Part shown: piece by piece, positions 48,283-59,186 of the stretch
How positions within the stretch are numbered: the first letter of the stretch is position 1
Layout: the number at the start of each line of letters is the position of its first letter
Assembly (NCBI GenBank): GCA_018417955.1
Contig: JACTVC010000010.1
Span: 1,252,763 to 1,316,762, forward strand
From: Laccaria trichodermophora
Lineage: Eukaryota > Basidiomycota > Agaricomycetes > Agaricales > Hydnangiaceae
Reading direction: 5' to 3'
Length of the DNA stretch: 64,000 bases
Made by a program: the position numbers and the translations under genes
Notes under the pieces: model-generated
Database searches by the model: none
Told to the model about the DNA's origin: nothing
The model's input: the letters and a program-made list of their open reading frames with translations, nothing else

Positions 48283-48520
48283 GGCTGAGTAGGAGGCTAG
48301 AAAGTGATCAACGTGGAGGAAGTATGCTTTGACGGAGTGTCGAGAAAGGACCTCTTGCGTCGTGCTGTGTCAAGTTTCAACAGTGCGCCTCGCGGGGATT
48401 CGTGTTTAGGTTCTGCAAATTTCGAGACGGTGTCCGGAAAGATTCGGAGAGCTAAGCGGGATGGGAGAGGGGGTCAACGCAATTTCAACGATTAGCAACG
48501 GGGTAAGTGAAGAAGTTCCC
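48283..48520 (+). repeat. diverged direct repeat, copy B
   Basis: Partner of 44922-45115; both end in a GGGGTAAGTGAAG-like block. It lies between the membrane gene and the PhoD gene. The two copies may be remnants of a duplicated upstream region or of an old insertion. Confidence 0.5.
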
Positions 48521-48886
48521 TCATTTTCCTTGGCTATCGGGCAACAACTTGTCCCAGCGAAGTACTTATAATTTATTTGTGAGTGGAATAAGTAATCAAG
48601 AACACACGCCGAAGGTCAACGTTCAAATTTTACTCAGGACATTACCCTCGCAATCGTCATGGCATCGCTGACCACGCGCTTGTAGCTGCCCAATGGTTCT
48701 TTTATCTCACTTCTGGACACCAATGACGTGCAAAATCTACGAACGTGCCCTTCTGAGAAGCACATGCGGGTGTTACATACAAAGGAGACGGACGATATGC
48801 TGATAAAGTAAGCCAGTCCCATATATGCGAGATGCTGCCTGTCCCCTCTGACCTTACGATCTTGGCCGCACTAGCTGTAGAGCGAA

Positions 48887-51744
48887 ATGCGTTTCTTTCT
48901 AGTCTCCGCGGCTTGGGTGCTTCATGTTTCCGTCGCCGTATCGGCGACTGTAACGACCCTCTTCAACCGCAACATTGCGTATCATTCTCCTTTTGAGAGA
49001 ACCCCCGAGGCAAGGATGGGTTTCTCTACTCTTGTGGTTCTATTTTGACAACACAACAGCTTTCACACAATACCCTCTCGATTCACAAGAGAAATGTCGA
49101 TGAACACTTGTCGCGCAGACAGACAACGGACGCAAGCAAATTTGACGATGTTCATTACCCCGGCTTTTATACATCTGACTTCAGCAACGTATGTACCATC
49201 TCCTCTCTTATTTCGCTCAATACCTCATCCTACGCAGAGCCCATTCATTTGGAGTGGTGGCCTGTCTTTCACACACTCAGTAGCAAGTGGAGACCCCTTC
49301 GACTCATCTGTCATCCTCTGGACGCGTGCCGTGCCCAAATCCCTCGACGGAACGACCTTGCTACCAGATCAAAGCGTCCCCGCGTGTGTCTCTTACAAGG
49401 TATATCCTTCCGCCACGTTCTCAGGTCTCAGGTAAAGTTGTAAGCTCGGGCGAGGCCTTCACAAGTTATGACGTCGATTGGACGGTCAAGGTAGAGGCTA
49501 CGGGCTTGAAACCAGACACCAAGTATTTCTTTCAATTTGCAGATTGTGCAAATGTGCAGACGGTTAGCCCAGTCGGGATGACAAGGACTATCGCTAGTCC
49601 CAACAGTAAGGACTGGTTCCCTTCGTTCTGTTGCGAATTTCGATTTACTCAATCTTCCCAGCTGCTGCGAGGCATGTCAACGGTGGCGATCCGCTGACCT
49701 TTGCTGTATTCTCTTGCTCCCAATATCAGTCTGGTCAGTCTGGGTCATTTCCATTCGCAAAGCTCGACTCACGACTTTGACTTGATCTCTCTGTAAGGTT
49801 GGTTCATTGCCTATGGCTTCGCGGCACACAACACCAGTGCTGATATCTTCGTCCATCTCGGAGACTACGTGAGCCCTTTCATTCTTCTCTTTTTCTCTAT
49901 CGAACATAACTTGCTGTCGTGGCAGATATACGAATATGTTCAGGGAGGGTACGTACTCTTTTGAAAAACTGAATTTTACACAGCAGTACTTACCATTTCG
50001 CGCTGTGGACAGTGCTTCAATTGGTCGCACCGTCCTAGGACGGGAACTAGCCACTATCCACGATTATCGACAGAGGTTGAACCAGTACAGGACCGATACA
50101 AGCCTCGTGGCTGCGCATGCCAGGGCACCTTGGATCACTGTCTGGTGAGCTCCGAATATCAACCAATGAACGTATGCATAGCTGAAATTTGTCAGGGCAC
50201 GCTTTAATTCCCTTTCGCTCTCCAAATGCATTAACATTGAGCACAGGACGACCATGAAGTTGCAGACAACACCTGGAAAGCTGGTTCCGCAAATTCCAAC
50301 GACTCTGCATCAGGATGTACCTGGTCCCCCTCTGGAGCATGCTTCACAGATAGAAAGTTCGCTGCCATTCGCGCGTACCACGAATGGATGCCCATTCGCC
50401 AGGTGGATGCAAGCGATAAATTGAGAATTTGGAGGAATTTTAAGATTGGGAAATTGTTGGATTTGACGATGCTGGATACGCGTGAGTTGACTGATTTATT
50501 GGCCCAGAGTTGGGTTGCCGATCTGATGTATGTTATAGGTGTATATGATAGGGATCTGACGGATGTTTACTATAACACTGGTGAGTTTGCCTGTCAGAAC
50601 GACGAACACTTTAATCACACTTCTTTACAAAGAACGTAAGTGCTTCATGCTAAGCACTCAACGCCGCAGCAATTGAATCACTGTGATGTAGTCGTCAATA
50701 GTATTGCGGCTTTCCCTAACCGTTCCATCATGGGATTGGCACAAGAAAAATGTACGCATGCGATAGCTATATAAATGATGCCCGTACTTGACAAACAATT
50801 CGCTCTAGGGCTCTATGACACAATATCTCATTCACAAGAACGGGGCGCCGTCTGGCGCGTGATAGGGTATGTCATAGTCAACAGATCATCTATCTGCGAG
50901 CTGGGTTTCATGCCGCATACAGTCAACAGATCGTCTTTTCCCAGTTAAACTTTGGAGGATCTTGTAAGCTCCTGACATCTTGAGAGGACGATGACACGCT
51001 CACGCTGTTTCCTTTTGTTTTTAGTCGACTTGGTGAGACTCTCAGCTGTTGATTGATATACATAAGCAAGAAAATAATTAAATCAGGACGCATGGGACGG
51101 GTACCGTGCTAATCGCGGACGTGTGTTGGACCATCTTTACCGGAACAAAATAAAGAACACCGTCATTTTGTCAGGGGATAGTCACGCCAACTGGGTTTCC
51201 GACCTCGCTCGTACGGTTATTTAGCTCTTCATACCATGGGTTCTACTGACGAGAGGCCTAATTCGCAGATCCGAACGACACAGTCACGTAAGTCGCAATT
51301 CCACGGTATAAAAAGTGTCCCTAACAATTAAACAGATACAACCCCAAGACGGGCGCTGGCTCCATTGGTGTCGAATTCGCGGGCACAGCAGTGACCTCCC
51401 CGTCCGCTTTTGGCGCAGGGATCACACCAGCAGCAGCTAACAACATTTCCCGACAACTCGTAGCCATCAACTCTGATCTTCAGTGGAGCGAAGCATCTTA
51501 CAGGGGCTTTTTCACGTTGACGATTGATAGCGAGACGTTGAATGCGACATATTATGCGATGAATAATATCAGTGAGAGCGTCTTTTGCGTTTGGCGTCAC
51601 GTCGCTGATAAGCTGGTGACTGTAGGTTTCGCAAACTTGGACGGGTTCGCAAGCGCCAATTTCGTTGTGAGGAATGGAGAGAATAAACTTTCGAGGCCTG
51701 TTGCTGGGGGCGTCGTTAAAGCTGGTGTTTTGAAGGGCGTGTAG
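48887..51744 (+). pseudogene. PhoD-like alkaline phosphatase gene with two frame lesions
   Basis: Seventeen exons can be followed: 48887..49009, 49060..49188, 49238..49605, 49662..49733, 49798..49868, 49926..49948, 50013..50144, 50247..50481, 50539..50580, 50692..50751, 50809..50866, 50923..50963, 51025..51032, 51087..51210, 51269..51287, 51336..51571, 51626..51744. Family motifs are clear: a signal peptide (MRFFLVSAAWVLHVSVAVS), THSVASGDPFDSSVILWTR, DIFVHLGDYIYEYV, DDHEVADNTW, YHEWMPIRQVD, LSGDSHANW and a C-terminal beta region. PhoD enzymes hydrolyse phosphate mono- or diesters outside the cell. Two defects break the frame: a 7-bp tandem duplication in exon 3 (TCTCAGG twice, 49419-49432), followed at once by TAA, and one base too few at the end of exon 7 (TGGTGAGC, where TGG plus GTGAGC is expected, 50143-50150). 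Every other phase is consistent. Intron 1 uses a GC donor (49010) and exon 13 is only 8 nt. Confidence 0.75.
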
Positions 51745-52749
51745 AAATTCATCTTGTTTAGTTGGCAAAATATTCTCTCGTTTCGATCACGTCGCGGCAT
51801 ACTAATCACAGCCTGACTTGGGTCACTTGGCTCGTCCGTCGATTAGTGATTATACGATAAGTGCAAGTCGGACATCACTGCACGACTTTGCCGAAGTTAA
51901 GAACCACAGAAATTCACTTCAGGCAACCACCTAAAGGTACCCTCTTAGGGTAGTTAGTCCATGCCAGTAAGACTACCCTATGAGGGCCCAATACCATGGT
52001 ATGTCCCACCTATTCCTTGGAGTCCCCTGGGGGTAGCCAGGTACTCCCATGGTATTTACCTGGACTTCCATGGTTGCTTCCCCCATCCTTGGGAGTCCCA
52101 GGCCTGTGGGAGTCCTGAATATATATCCATGGGATTCCCTCACCCAAGGGAATCCCATCTGAATTTATTTTTTTATACTGGAACTCCCAAGCAATATACA
52201 CAAATGACTAATTCCAAATAGACTTCACTTAAAAGATAGCAAGCCAACAAGTCAAGTGGTACTAACTCATGAATCTGGCAATTATGCTATAGAGATAAAT
52301 AAAATCACTGCAAAGATAGATCTTGTTGACTCAAGCTAAACTTATACAAGAATCTCAAGCTAAACTCATACAAGAATTATAGCTTTATGCTTAGTTCATT
52401 CACCTGCAGTGTCCAATCCTGATGAGCTGAATGGCTGGAAATCAAGTGGAAGGTTTGGAATGTTCAATTAATATGGACACCAAACCAATTTATTTACATG
52501 GATGAGAAAGCTAGTGTCCACCTGGATTGAATTCCATCAAGGAAATCAGCTGGTAACATATTTTAATAAGTCTTATAATTATCATGTAGAACTTCTAAAG
52601 GGTTGGATGGAAGACCCACCAAGGCAATTGAGGATAGCATCCCTATGTAGAGATCTATCTGCATGGACACATAGGCTATCAGAACATCTGTGGGATTTCC
52701 AGCATGATCTGCATGGGAATCCCATTGCCTTTTGCTGGGAAGACCATGG
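51745..52749. other. repeat-derived AT-rich region
   Basis: Begins with short inverted motifs (GGTACCCTCTTAGGGTA near 51936) and a stretch rich in GGGAGTCCC/TGGGACTCCC (51960-52160). 52502-52786 has an open frame (HRLSEHLWDFQHDL) of unknown kind. No supported gene. Confidence 0.5.
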
Positions 52750-53240
52750 ATCTCCTGGGACTCCCAGAGAGGAAGTTGAGATCTAACATGGGAGTCCCAG
52801 GGATACTACCATTGGACTCCCAAAGCCTGCCTGGGACTCCCAGAGAGGAAGTTGAATATCCATAGGACTTCCAGAAGTACCTCCAGATCTAACATGGGAG
52901 TCCCAGGGATACTACCATTGGACTCCCAAAGCCTGCCTGGGACTCCCAGAGAGGAAGTTGAATATCCATAGGACTTCCAGAAGTACCTCCAGATCTAACA
53001 TGGGAGTCCTGGCAGGGATACTACCATTGGACTCCCAAAGCCTGCCTGGGACTCCCAGAGAGGAAGTTGAATATCCATAGGACTTCCAGAAGTACCTCCA
53101 GATCCAACATGGGAGTCCCAAGGCTATCACATGACCTTTTGTGGGACTCCCAAAAGCCTGCCTGGGACTCCTACAAAGGAAGCTCAACATCCATAGGACT
53201 TCCAGAAGAACATCAAACTCTGACATGGGAGTCCCAAAGC
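52750..53240. repeat. tandem repeat of about 106-109 bp rich in GGGAGTCC
   Basis: The block CCTGGGACTCCCAGAGAGG followed by AAGTTGA recurs with starts about 106-109 bp apart (AAGTTGA at about 52773, 52849, 52955, 53064, with a degenerate unit near 53183). Units also share AGGACTTCCAGAAGTACCTCC. There are roughly four units with a truncated first one. Confidence 0.75.
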
Positions 53241-53337
53241 ATTTGCTCAGACATCCATGTAATAAAGAGAACTAAGGATGGACTCCCACAAATAGACACT
53301 CGAAGTTCTAACATAATAAGTTGCAGACAACATTAGA

Positions 53338-56300
53338 CTAACTACCAAAATCCTCCCCACGGAAAGCATCTGCGAGGTCAATAGCCTCAAGAGTATCGAT
53401 CAAATCCCCATCAAGACTTTCTACATCTGACAAATTCAGTTCGTCGACCCCGATGGATGGTCTGAACTCCTCTATATCATCGTAGTCATCATACAAACGT
53501 GAGGTGACTTGGGCGATTCGAGCAGCTGTGATCTCATCGTCTGTTGGGCCCCAGGCTGGTATAACAGTGTCAGCAGGTAAGGATTGTAAGGACTTCTTCC
53601 ATATCGAGAGGACATGGAGAAGTTCATCCTTTCGTAATTGGAGTTGATAGCGCAACTCCGGTGAATCTAAAACATGATGAGAAGCTACACAAAGCATTGA
53701 AATAGTGAAACGTACCAGTGTTATCATATGCGGAACAGGTGACATTCCACTCCTCTGAATACCAACTTTGGAGCACCTTACGTTCATGCTTAATGCGGTC
53801 TTCCTCTTCGATGCATCTATCAAGCTCTAATCGCGCACGAATTCCAGACCTTACAAGATCGTCGCAAAGCCACAGTGGTGGATCTGTCGTGGTGCCGTCA
53901 AGTGAATCTTCCAATCCAGCATCCTGCCAAATTTCGTCGTCAACATCCAGAGCAAACAGACCCTTCATGACAATCTTGGATGGGCAAACTGAGCCCAGGG
54001 GCGCCTTGCGCTGAGCTTTTAACCGTAGCATTACATCGCATAAGTTGTTATAGTCACGAGCGAGTTTCTGAATGCTAGGATCGCGACGCTTCACAGAATC
54101 TTCAAGATGATGGTGAACTTTGCACTCTGTTTTATAATACTAAGTAGGTGTGGAGTTCAGAATGTTGAAAAGACATACCGTTGACGTGGTTGCGATATGA
54201 TCTTTCAATACAGTCAAGCTCAAACTTACGAGAGCGCAGCTTTTCGTGTAAGCGTAGCTTAAGGGCCCGAGCATTCATCCTCGCCACAATAAAAGGGCTT
54301 CCTAGGAGCTTCTCAAGCTTGGTTCTTTCTTGAACACCAAGAGCCGACTCGGAAGCATGCACCTGAGACTCTGCAGAGCTCAAAGCCTTCTTAGCTTCGG
54401 CTAGGTGAAGTTCTGCGTCACAAAGATGATAGTCTGAAACTGAAGGATCCAATATAATGTTTTCTTGGTCTCGGACGCGTTTCCTCAGAATATCACATGC
54501 TTTCCGAAGTCGGATGGCCTCGGAGACTGCGTCTTTGCCCTGGTTCCTTGTCCGTCCTGTATAAACTATTAACACTTGAAGTTGGAGTTTAGCATTAAAC
54601 CTACATGGAAGGGGTTTCGTCTGAGCCTGCACCTGCGCAGACCATTCATCCTGAAGAACATTGTCCGGAAAGCCACATTCTGTGAGCGCCACTTCAGCAA
54701 GATATCGCTTCTCTTGACAATGACGAGATCGGCGAAGCAGCCAGAGAGCCAGGCGACCAAGGCTCTCCTTATCTGCTTGTTGAACCTGTCGATCGAGAGT
54801 GTAAACACGTTGATGTGACTATACGAGATGCTAATGAGGTGATATATTGGTCCCAGATGGATAAAGACTTACCCCACACACACGTAGATAAGCAATTAAT
54901 TTCTTGATAGAATTCCAAAACCGCTCGCAGCCTTCGCCGTCGGAGAGTCCAAATCCTTTACACTTTCGAGGATGGTATATGATCTGACAAGGCCACTGAT
55001 GCCCGAACGCATGAAACACAGATATAGCAAAGATCAAGTGGTGGAGGTATGCACTAAGAAAACCCCAGTTGACGCAACTTTTATGTAGCTGACAGCCAAC
55101 ATCATAAAGTAACCCGACCGTATAATGGAGGGGTAGGTGTTGAAACAGCGTCTCAACGAGCGCCAGAGCGTAATGCTGCAGATCGCCTGCAGATCGCATA
55201 TTGACGATCCATATCACACGGTCATGGCGACAGAGAAGAGCCATCAGTGCAGTGACGGCGAAAAACTGTGTGCTGGCCTTTTCACACGTTTCATTTGCGG
55301 CTGTAAAGCTCTTCTCGCAGCCAGCTAAGACAGATCGTGGAACCTTCAGTGCACCATCGTAGCCATCTTCTTCGTCCGAGTCAGGGTGGTTCCTACTAGT
55401 ATCAACAGGCTTTTGGTGCTTCGCACCCTTCTTAGCCTTGTTCGGACGAATGCCCTCAACATATTCTTCCATCTTTGATGCGATGGCATCTGATATGAAG
55501 ACGCTTCGAGGGTGCTCACGAGGTGGGTCGGACTGCCCTTCATTTTCTTTTTGCTTGAAGCATGCATCGAGACACACAACAATCTCAGGGCTGGTAAATG
55601 GATCAGTCAAAAAAGTGACAAATATACCAACCAACACGACTTACACATTACCTCCAAGCCTCTGATTTGGGTCTCCCCCAAAGCATAGAGGGCACCGCGA
55701 ACGAAGATAATCACTGGGGCGGTCGCGTGGGATTGGCATTGGAAACGGAGCTCTCAAGCCATCAGCGTCTTCCGAATGACGTCGCTTCCGGGAAATGGGG
55801 GTGAAAGGAGGAACTGCTGAGCTGTTAAGAGGCGTTGAGGGCCGAGAAAGTCCAGCATTCGTAAACGCATCTTCATCCTCAATTTCGACCATAGTGACTG
55901 GGGGTGGTCGGGTACTATGCAGAAGAGGCTCTGGTACTGGATCATCATCAACGGCATCGGTACCAGGCGGGTGTGTGGTCCGAGGAGTCGACTCGTTATC
56001 AGGAGTTGTAGTTGATTGTGTGGCGCGAGAAGTCGATTCGTCGTCGAGAGAATCAAGTGTTTTTGTGCAAACCCCATCATTATAACCTGTAATGATTGTC
56101 CGGACATGATAAAGAACATTGTCGACGTGTTTGTTAGTAGCGTCTTGAAGTCCGTTGTACCATTTCAAGGCTTCACTAAATCGGCGTCGAAGGGAGTCCT
56201 AAACTTTAAGTCAGACCAAAATTCACCCGCAATCTAAGTAATAAAATACCTTGGTAGTAAGATTATAACCTTGGCTTTGAAGGAATTCTTCAACCGTGTT

Positions 56301-57045
56301 GCACCATGCAGTGGCATTGGGGGAAATATGAAGAAACAGTCGCGATACGAATTCTAAAACTCGAATATCAACAGCCAGGGACAGGGCAAATGGTGCCGAG
56401 GGAAATAATCCGCGTTGGAGCAGCTGGACTGCGGCCGGTCGACATTTGCAAAATTGAAGTTTCAACCTTTCAAGAACTGGAACGCACTTGTTAGTAATTC
56501 TAGGCCTATCAGGAAAGAAACATACCGCAGAAACGAACTACGACAACCTCTAATGCTCTTCTGATACATTGACAGGAGGTGGTGGCTAAAGCATCCTCGG
56601 GGATCGGCAGGCGAAAAGATTCAGTCTGAGAAACGAGCCGCATGTACGGCATAATGAGGCAAGGGATCACTTCGGATTTCCAACGAATGGTTTGGTTTTC
56701 ACGTTTTCGTCGGTGATTAGAAACAGGAGAAGCCAAGTTGGCAGAAGGAGACGAAAAGAACATGATGCCACTTGGATCTTCGAGATCGCCAGTGACACCA
56801 GCATTTTGCGAGTCGTCCGCCGAGAGTGATGAACAGCTGTTGAGGGGTCGATCACCAGCGAAGCCGACCTGTCCTGGCAATGGCTTGAGATTTCTCTGCT
56901 GGCTAAACGTTCTCTCATCTGGTAGGAGTACCAGTGGGCGAATTCCACTAGGCCTGGAGAGGTGGTGGAAAGCTCTGCCACTTATTGGGGTGTAAGATAA
57001 CGGGCTCGACGTCAGAGTGAAATCTTTTGGGATGCGAGGTCGCAT
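53338..57045 (-). CDS. KDZ-family transposase
   Basis: Model: complement(join(53338..53666, 53716..54126, 54179..54818, 54873..55590, 55645..56198, 56250..56476, 56526..57045)), 1,132 residues, every exon join in phase. An in-frame upstream ATG at 57153 would add 36 residues. The N-terminal half has the CxC-type cysteine cluster (VRFCVLERLKLQFCKCRPAA, then CPLCFGG) typical of KDZ transposons. The catalytic core follows: VVCLDACFKQK (first Asp), LLYDVGCQLHKSC (second Asp), FHAFGHQWPC, and GLSDGEGCERFWNSIKKL (Glu). A long Leu/Glu/Arg-rich region and an acidic C-terminus complete it. KDZ (Kyakuja-Dileera-Zisupton) elements move by a DDE cut-and-paste mechanism. I see no frameshift or stop, so it could be active. 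Confidence 0.9.
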
Positions 57046-57265
57046 ATTGAAGAGATACGGATGTTGAAGAAATGCAGAGGGCAGAAAACACGCGTGCAAG
57101 TGGAGGGAAGGGGTCGTTTGAAAAGTCAAAAGGGGAGTGGCTTGATTTGACAAATGGGCCAGCTATGGGGTGGCCAGCTATGTACAATCACTCCATTGTC
57201 CACCCAGAATGGGCATCTGATAGAAATTGTGTAGATAATACAGGGTGCATTCTAATCTAAGAGGC

Positions 57266-57420
57266 AGTGAGACAGGCGACGCGTAGTCGAACCTGCGATG
57301 ACCGACGCAAAGTTGAAGTCAAAGGGATCAAGTCAATACGACCGATGCAAAGTCAAGTCGCAAGGCGAATGACGCAGAGTCGACTTCGCGGAACACGAGA
57401 AGATACCTTTCAAGCTAGAC
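57266..57420 (-). repeat. inverted-orientation GACGCAAAGTCAA repeats
   Basis: Several copies of GACGCAAAGTTGAAGTCAA / GATGCAAAGTCAAGTCG type lie just upstream of the transposase gene. They are the reverse complement of the TTGACTTTGCGTC repeats at 58245-58760, so the two clusters face each other. Confidence 0.6.
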
Positions 57421-57428
57421 ATGGGCCG

Positions 57429-57985
57429 TTAATTTGCAAATAATTGGTGTTGAAAGGGTTGGCTCGTACCGTTGAAGTTAGGAATATCATAGGACATGTG
57501 TCTGGGAGACCGTCCGAAGGTAGAGAGCAGTGGGTACCTGTTGAGCTAGAGGAGGGCCGTTAATTTGCAAGAAATCAGTGTTGATAGACACTCATACCGT
57601 TGAAGTGATGAATGAGACAGGACAAATGTCGACACCGTCCGAAGGTAGAGAAGAGCGGGGTATGGCAGTCAGAAAATGGTTGAACGATGGCGGGATGAGA
57701 GAACAGCAGGGTAGAGTGGATTGAACGATGGCACAGAAAACGGTTGAACTGTCTGGGAGACCGTCCAAAGCCTGAGGTAGAGAGCAGTGGGTACCTGTTG
57801 AGCTAGAGGAGGGCCGTTAATTTGCAAATCAGTGTTGAAAGACGCTCGTACCGTTGAAGTGATGAATAAGACAGGACAAATGTCGACACCGTCTGAAGGT
57901 AGAGAAGAGCGGGGTATGGCAGTCAGAAAATGGTTGAACGATGGCGGGATGAGAGAACAGCAGGGTAGAGTGGATTGAACGATGG
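57429..57985. repeat. 257-bp tandem duplication with an additional partial copy
   Basis: The block starting TTGAGCTAGAGGAGGGCCGT at 57541 recurs at 57798 (period 257), with a 4-nt deletion and a few changes over about 190 bp. A shorter, more diverged relative (GGCCGTTAATTTGCAAAT and on) starts at about 57428. Sub-blocks such as GATGGCGGGATG repeat inside each. Confidence 0.75.
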
Positions 57986-58244
57986 CGGGATGGCGCCCAA
58001 AGAGTGCTCATCAATCGATAAACAAAATTCTCACGCCACTCATCTGAGTCATCATTGATAGCTCACCCAAGTCTACGTACGTCTCGCTCACCTACGTCCA
58101 TCTCCCCTACGTCCGTCTCTTCTACGTACGCCCATAGTCCGCCCATTATATACTCAGTAAGTGTTGAACTCTACTACTATCGCTTTTCTAGCTAACCTCA
58201 TTGGCAGTCAATCCGCAAGTACGTCTTTCCTCTCCCCACCCCAT

Positions 58245-58760
58245 ACGAAATTCGACTCTGCGTCGTTTCGTCCCATTCAACGACTTTGACTTTGCGTCGG
58301 TCGTTCCATCTTCGTTTGTGATGTTGACTTTGCGTCCGTCACATTCAGATTTGACTTTGCGTCGTCTGAGCCATCCTTTACTGTCAATCGGAAGGTGACC
58401 ACGTCCAGGTGAACATGTGCGTATACAGTCACTCCTTGGGGCTATCGTTGGACTTACATTACGGTTTACAGACCCCAAGAACCCCCAGTATCTCGTGCAA
58501 TTCACCCATCGGGATTGAAAGGTTTGCGACCCATTTTGATATTGAAGGCGGTGAATTCATTTGCGGTACTTGCAGCGTACGCATTCCGGAACAGTGTATG
58601 TACACCTCTCTATTCAAATTCTACGAAATTTGACTTTGCGTCGTTTCGTTCAGTTGAAGACCTTGACTTTGTGTCGGTCGTTCTCTCAAAACTCGTGCGT
58701 GACGTTGACTTTGCGTCGCTCACGACTGGATTTGACTTCGCGTCATCCAGGTTATCTTCG
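58245..58760 (+). repeat. TTGACTTTGCGTC repeat cluster with a 125-bp direct repeat
   Basis: At least eight variants of TTGACTTTGCGTCG occur. A segment of about 125 bp (58248-58375) reappears at about 58622-58750 with moderate divergence. Subterminal clusters of short motifs are where transposases of several DDE families bind, so this may be part of the KDZ element's 5' end. Confidence 0.6.
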
Positions 58761-59186
58761 CATCATCGTAACAGACCTCCAAAGAACGTTATACGCATCT
58801 TAGGGTGCGTTAATGTGAATATTGCCTGAGCTTGAACCTAACTAATCATGTTACAGAGGACTTCGGGATACTGAACACATTTAACCGTACCAATTGCAAT
58901 TCGAGACTCTTACTATGTACATAGATATCAAACAACCGAACAACTGATAACATTGAACTAACTCTGACTATGTATAGATTCTGCAGCGATCAACTGATAT
59001 AATGTATGTAGACAATTAGATCCCCGTGTATCCCACCTAAGTACTCGTAAAAAGCATGCAAAATTGTTCCATAACACCTGAAATACTGGACAAGGACCCA
59101 CTTCTTCTCCTTCGTAGTTGAGGAAAACCACATGAACGTAGGTATCCGCTCTCATCTTCTAGTACAGTTTAATAAATTTGCCACAG
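58761..59186. other. non-coding stretch
   Basis: AT-rich sequence between the repeat cluster and the decayed gene. Nothing recognised. Confidence 0.4.

Noticed and set aside
49401..49425. 25-nt intron in PhoD exon 3 that would avoid the frameshift
   Set aside because: It is too short for a fungal intron and would delete residues that align well with the family pattern; the 7-bp duplication explains the shift better.
54560..54610. An intron in KDZ exon 5 near CCATGTAGGTTTAATG
   Set aside because: The candidate acceptor gives the wrong phase, while reading straight through stays open and in phase.
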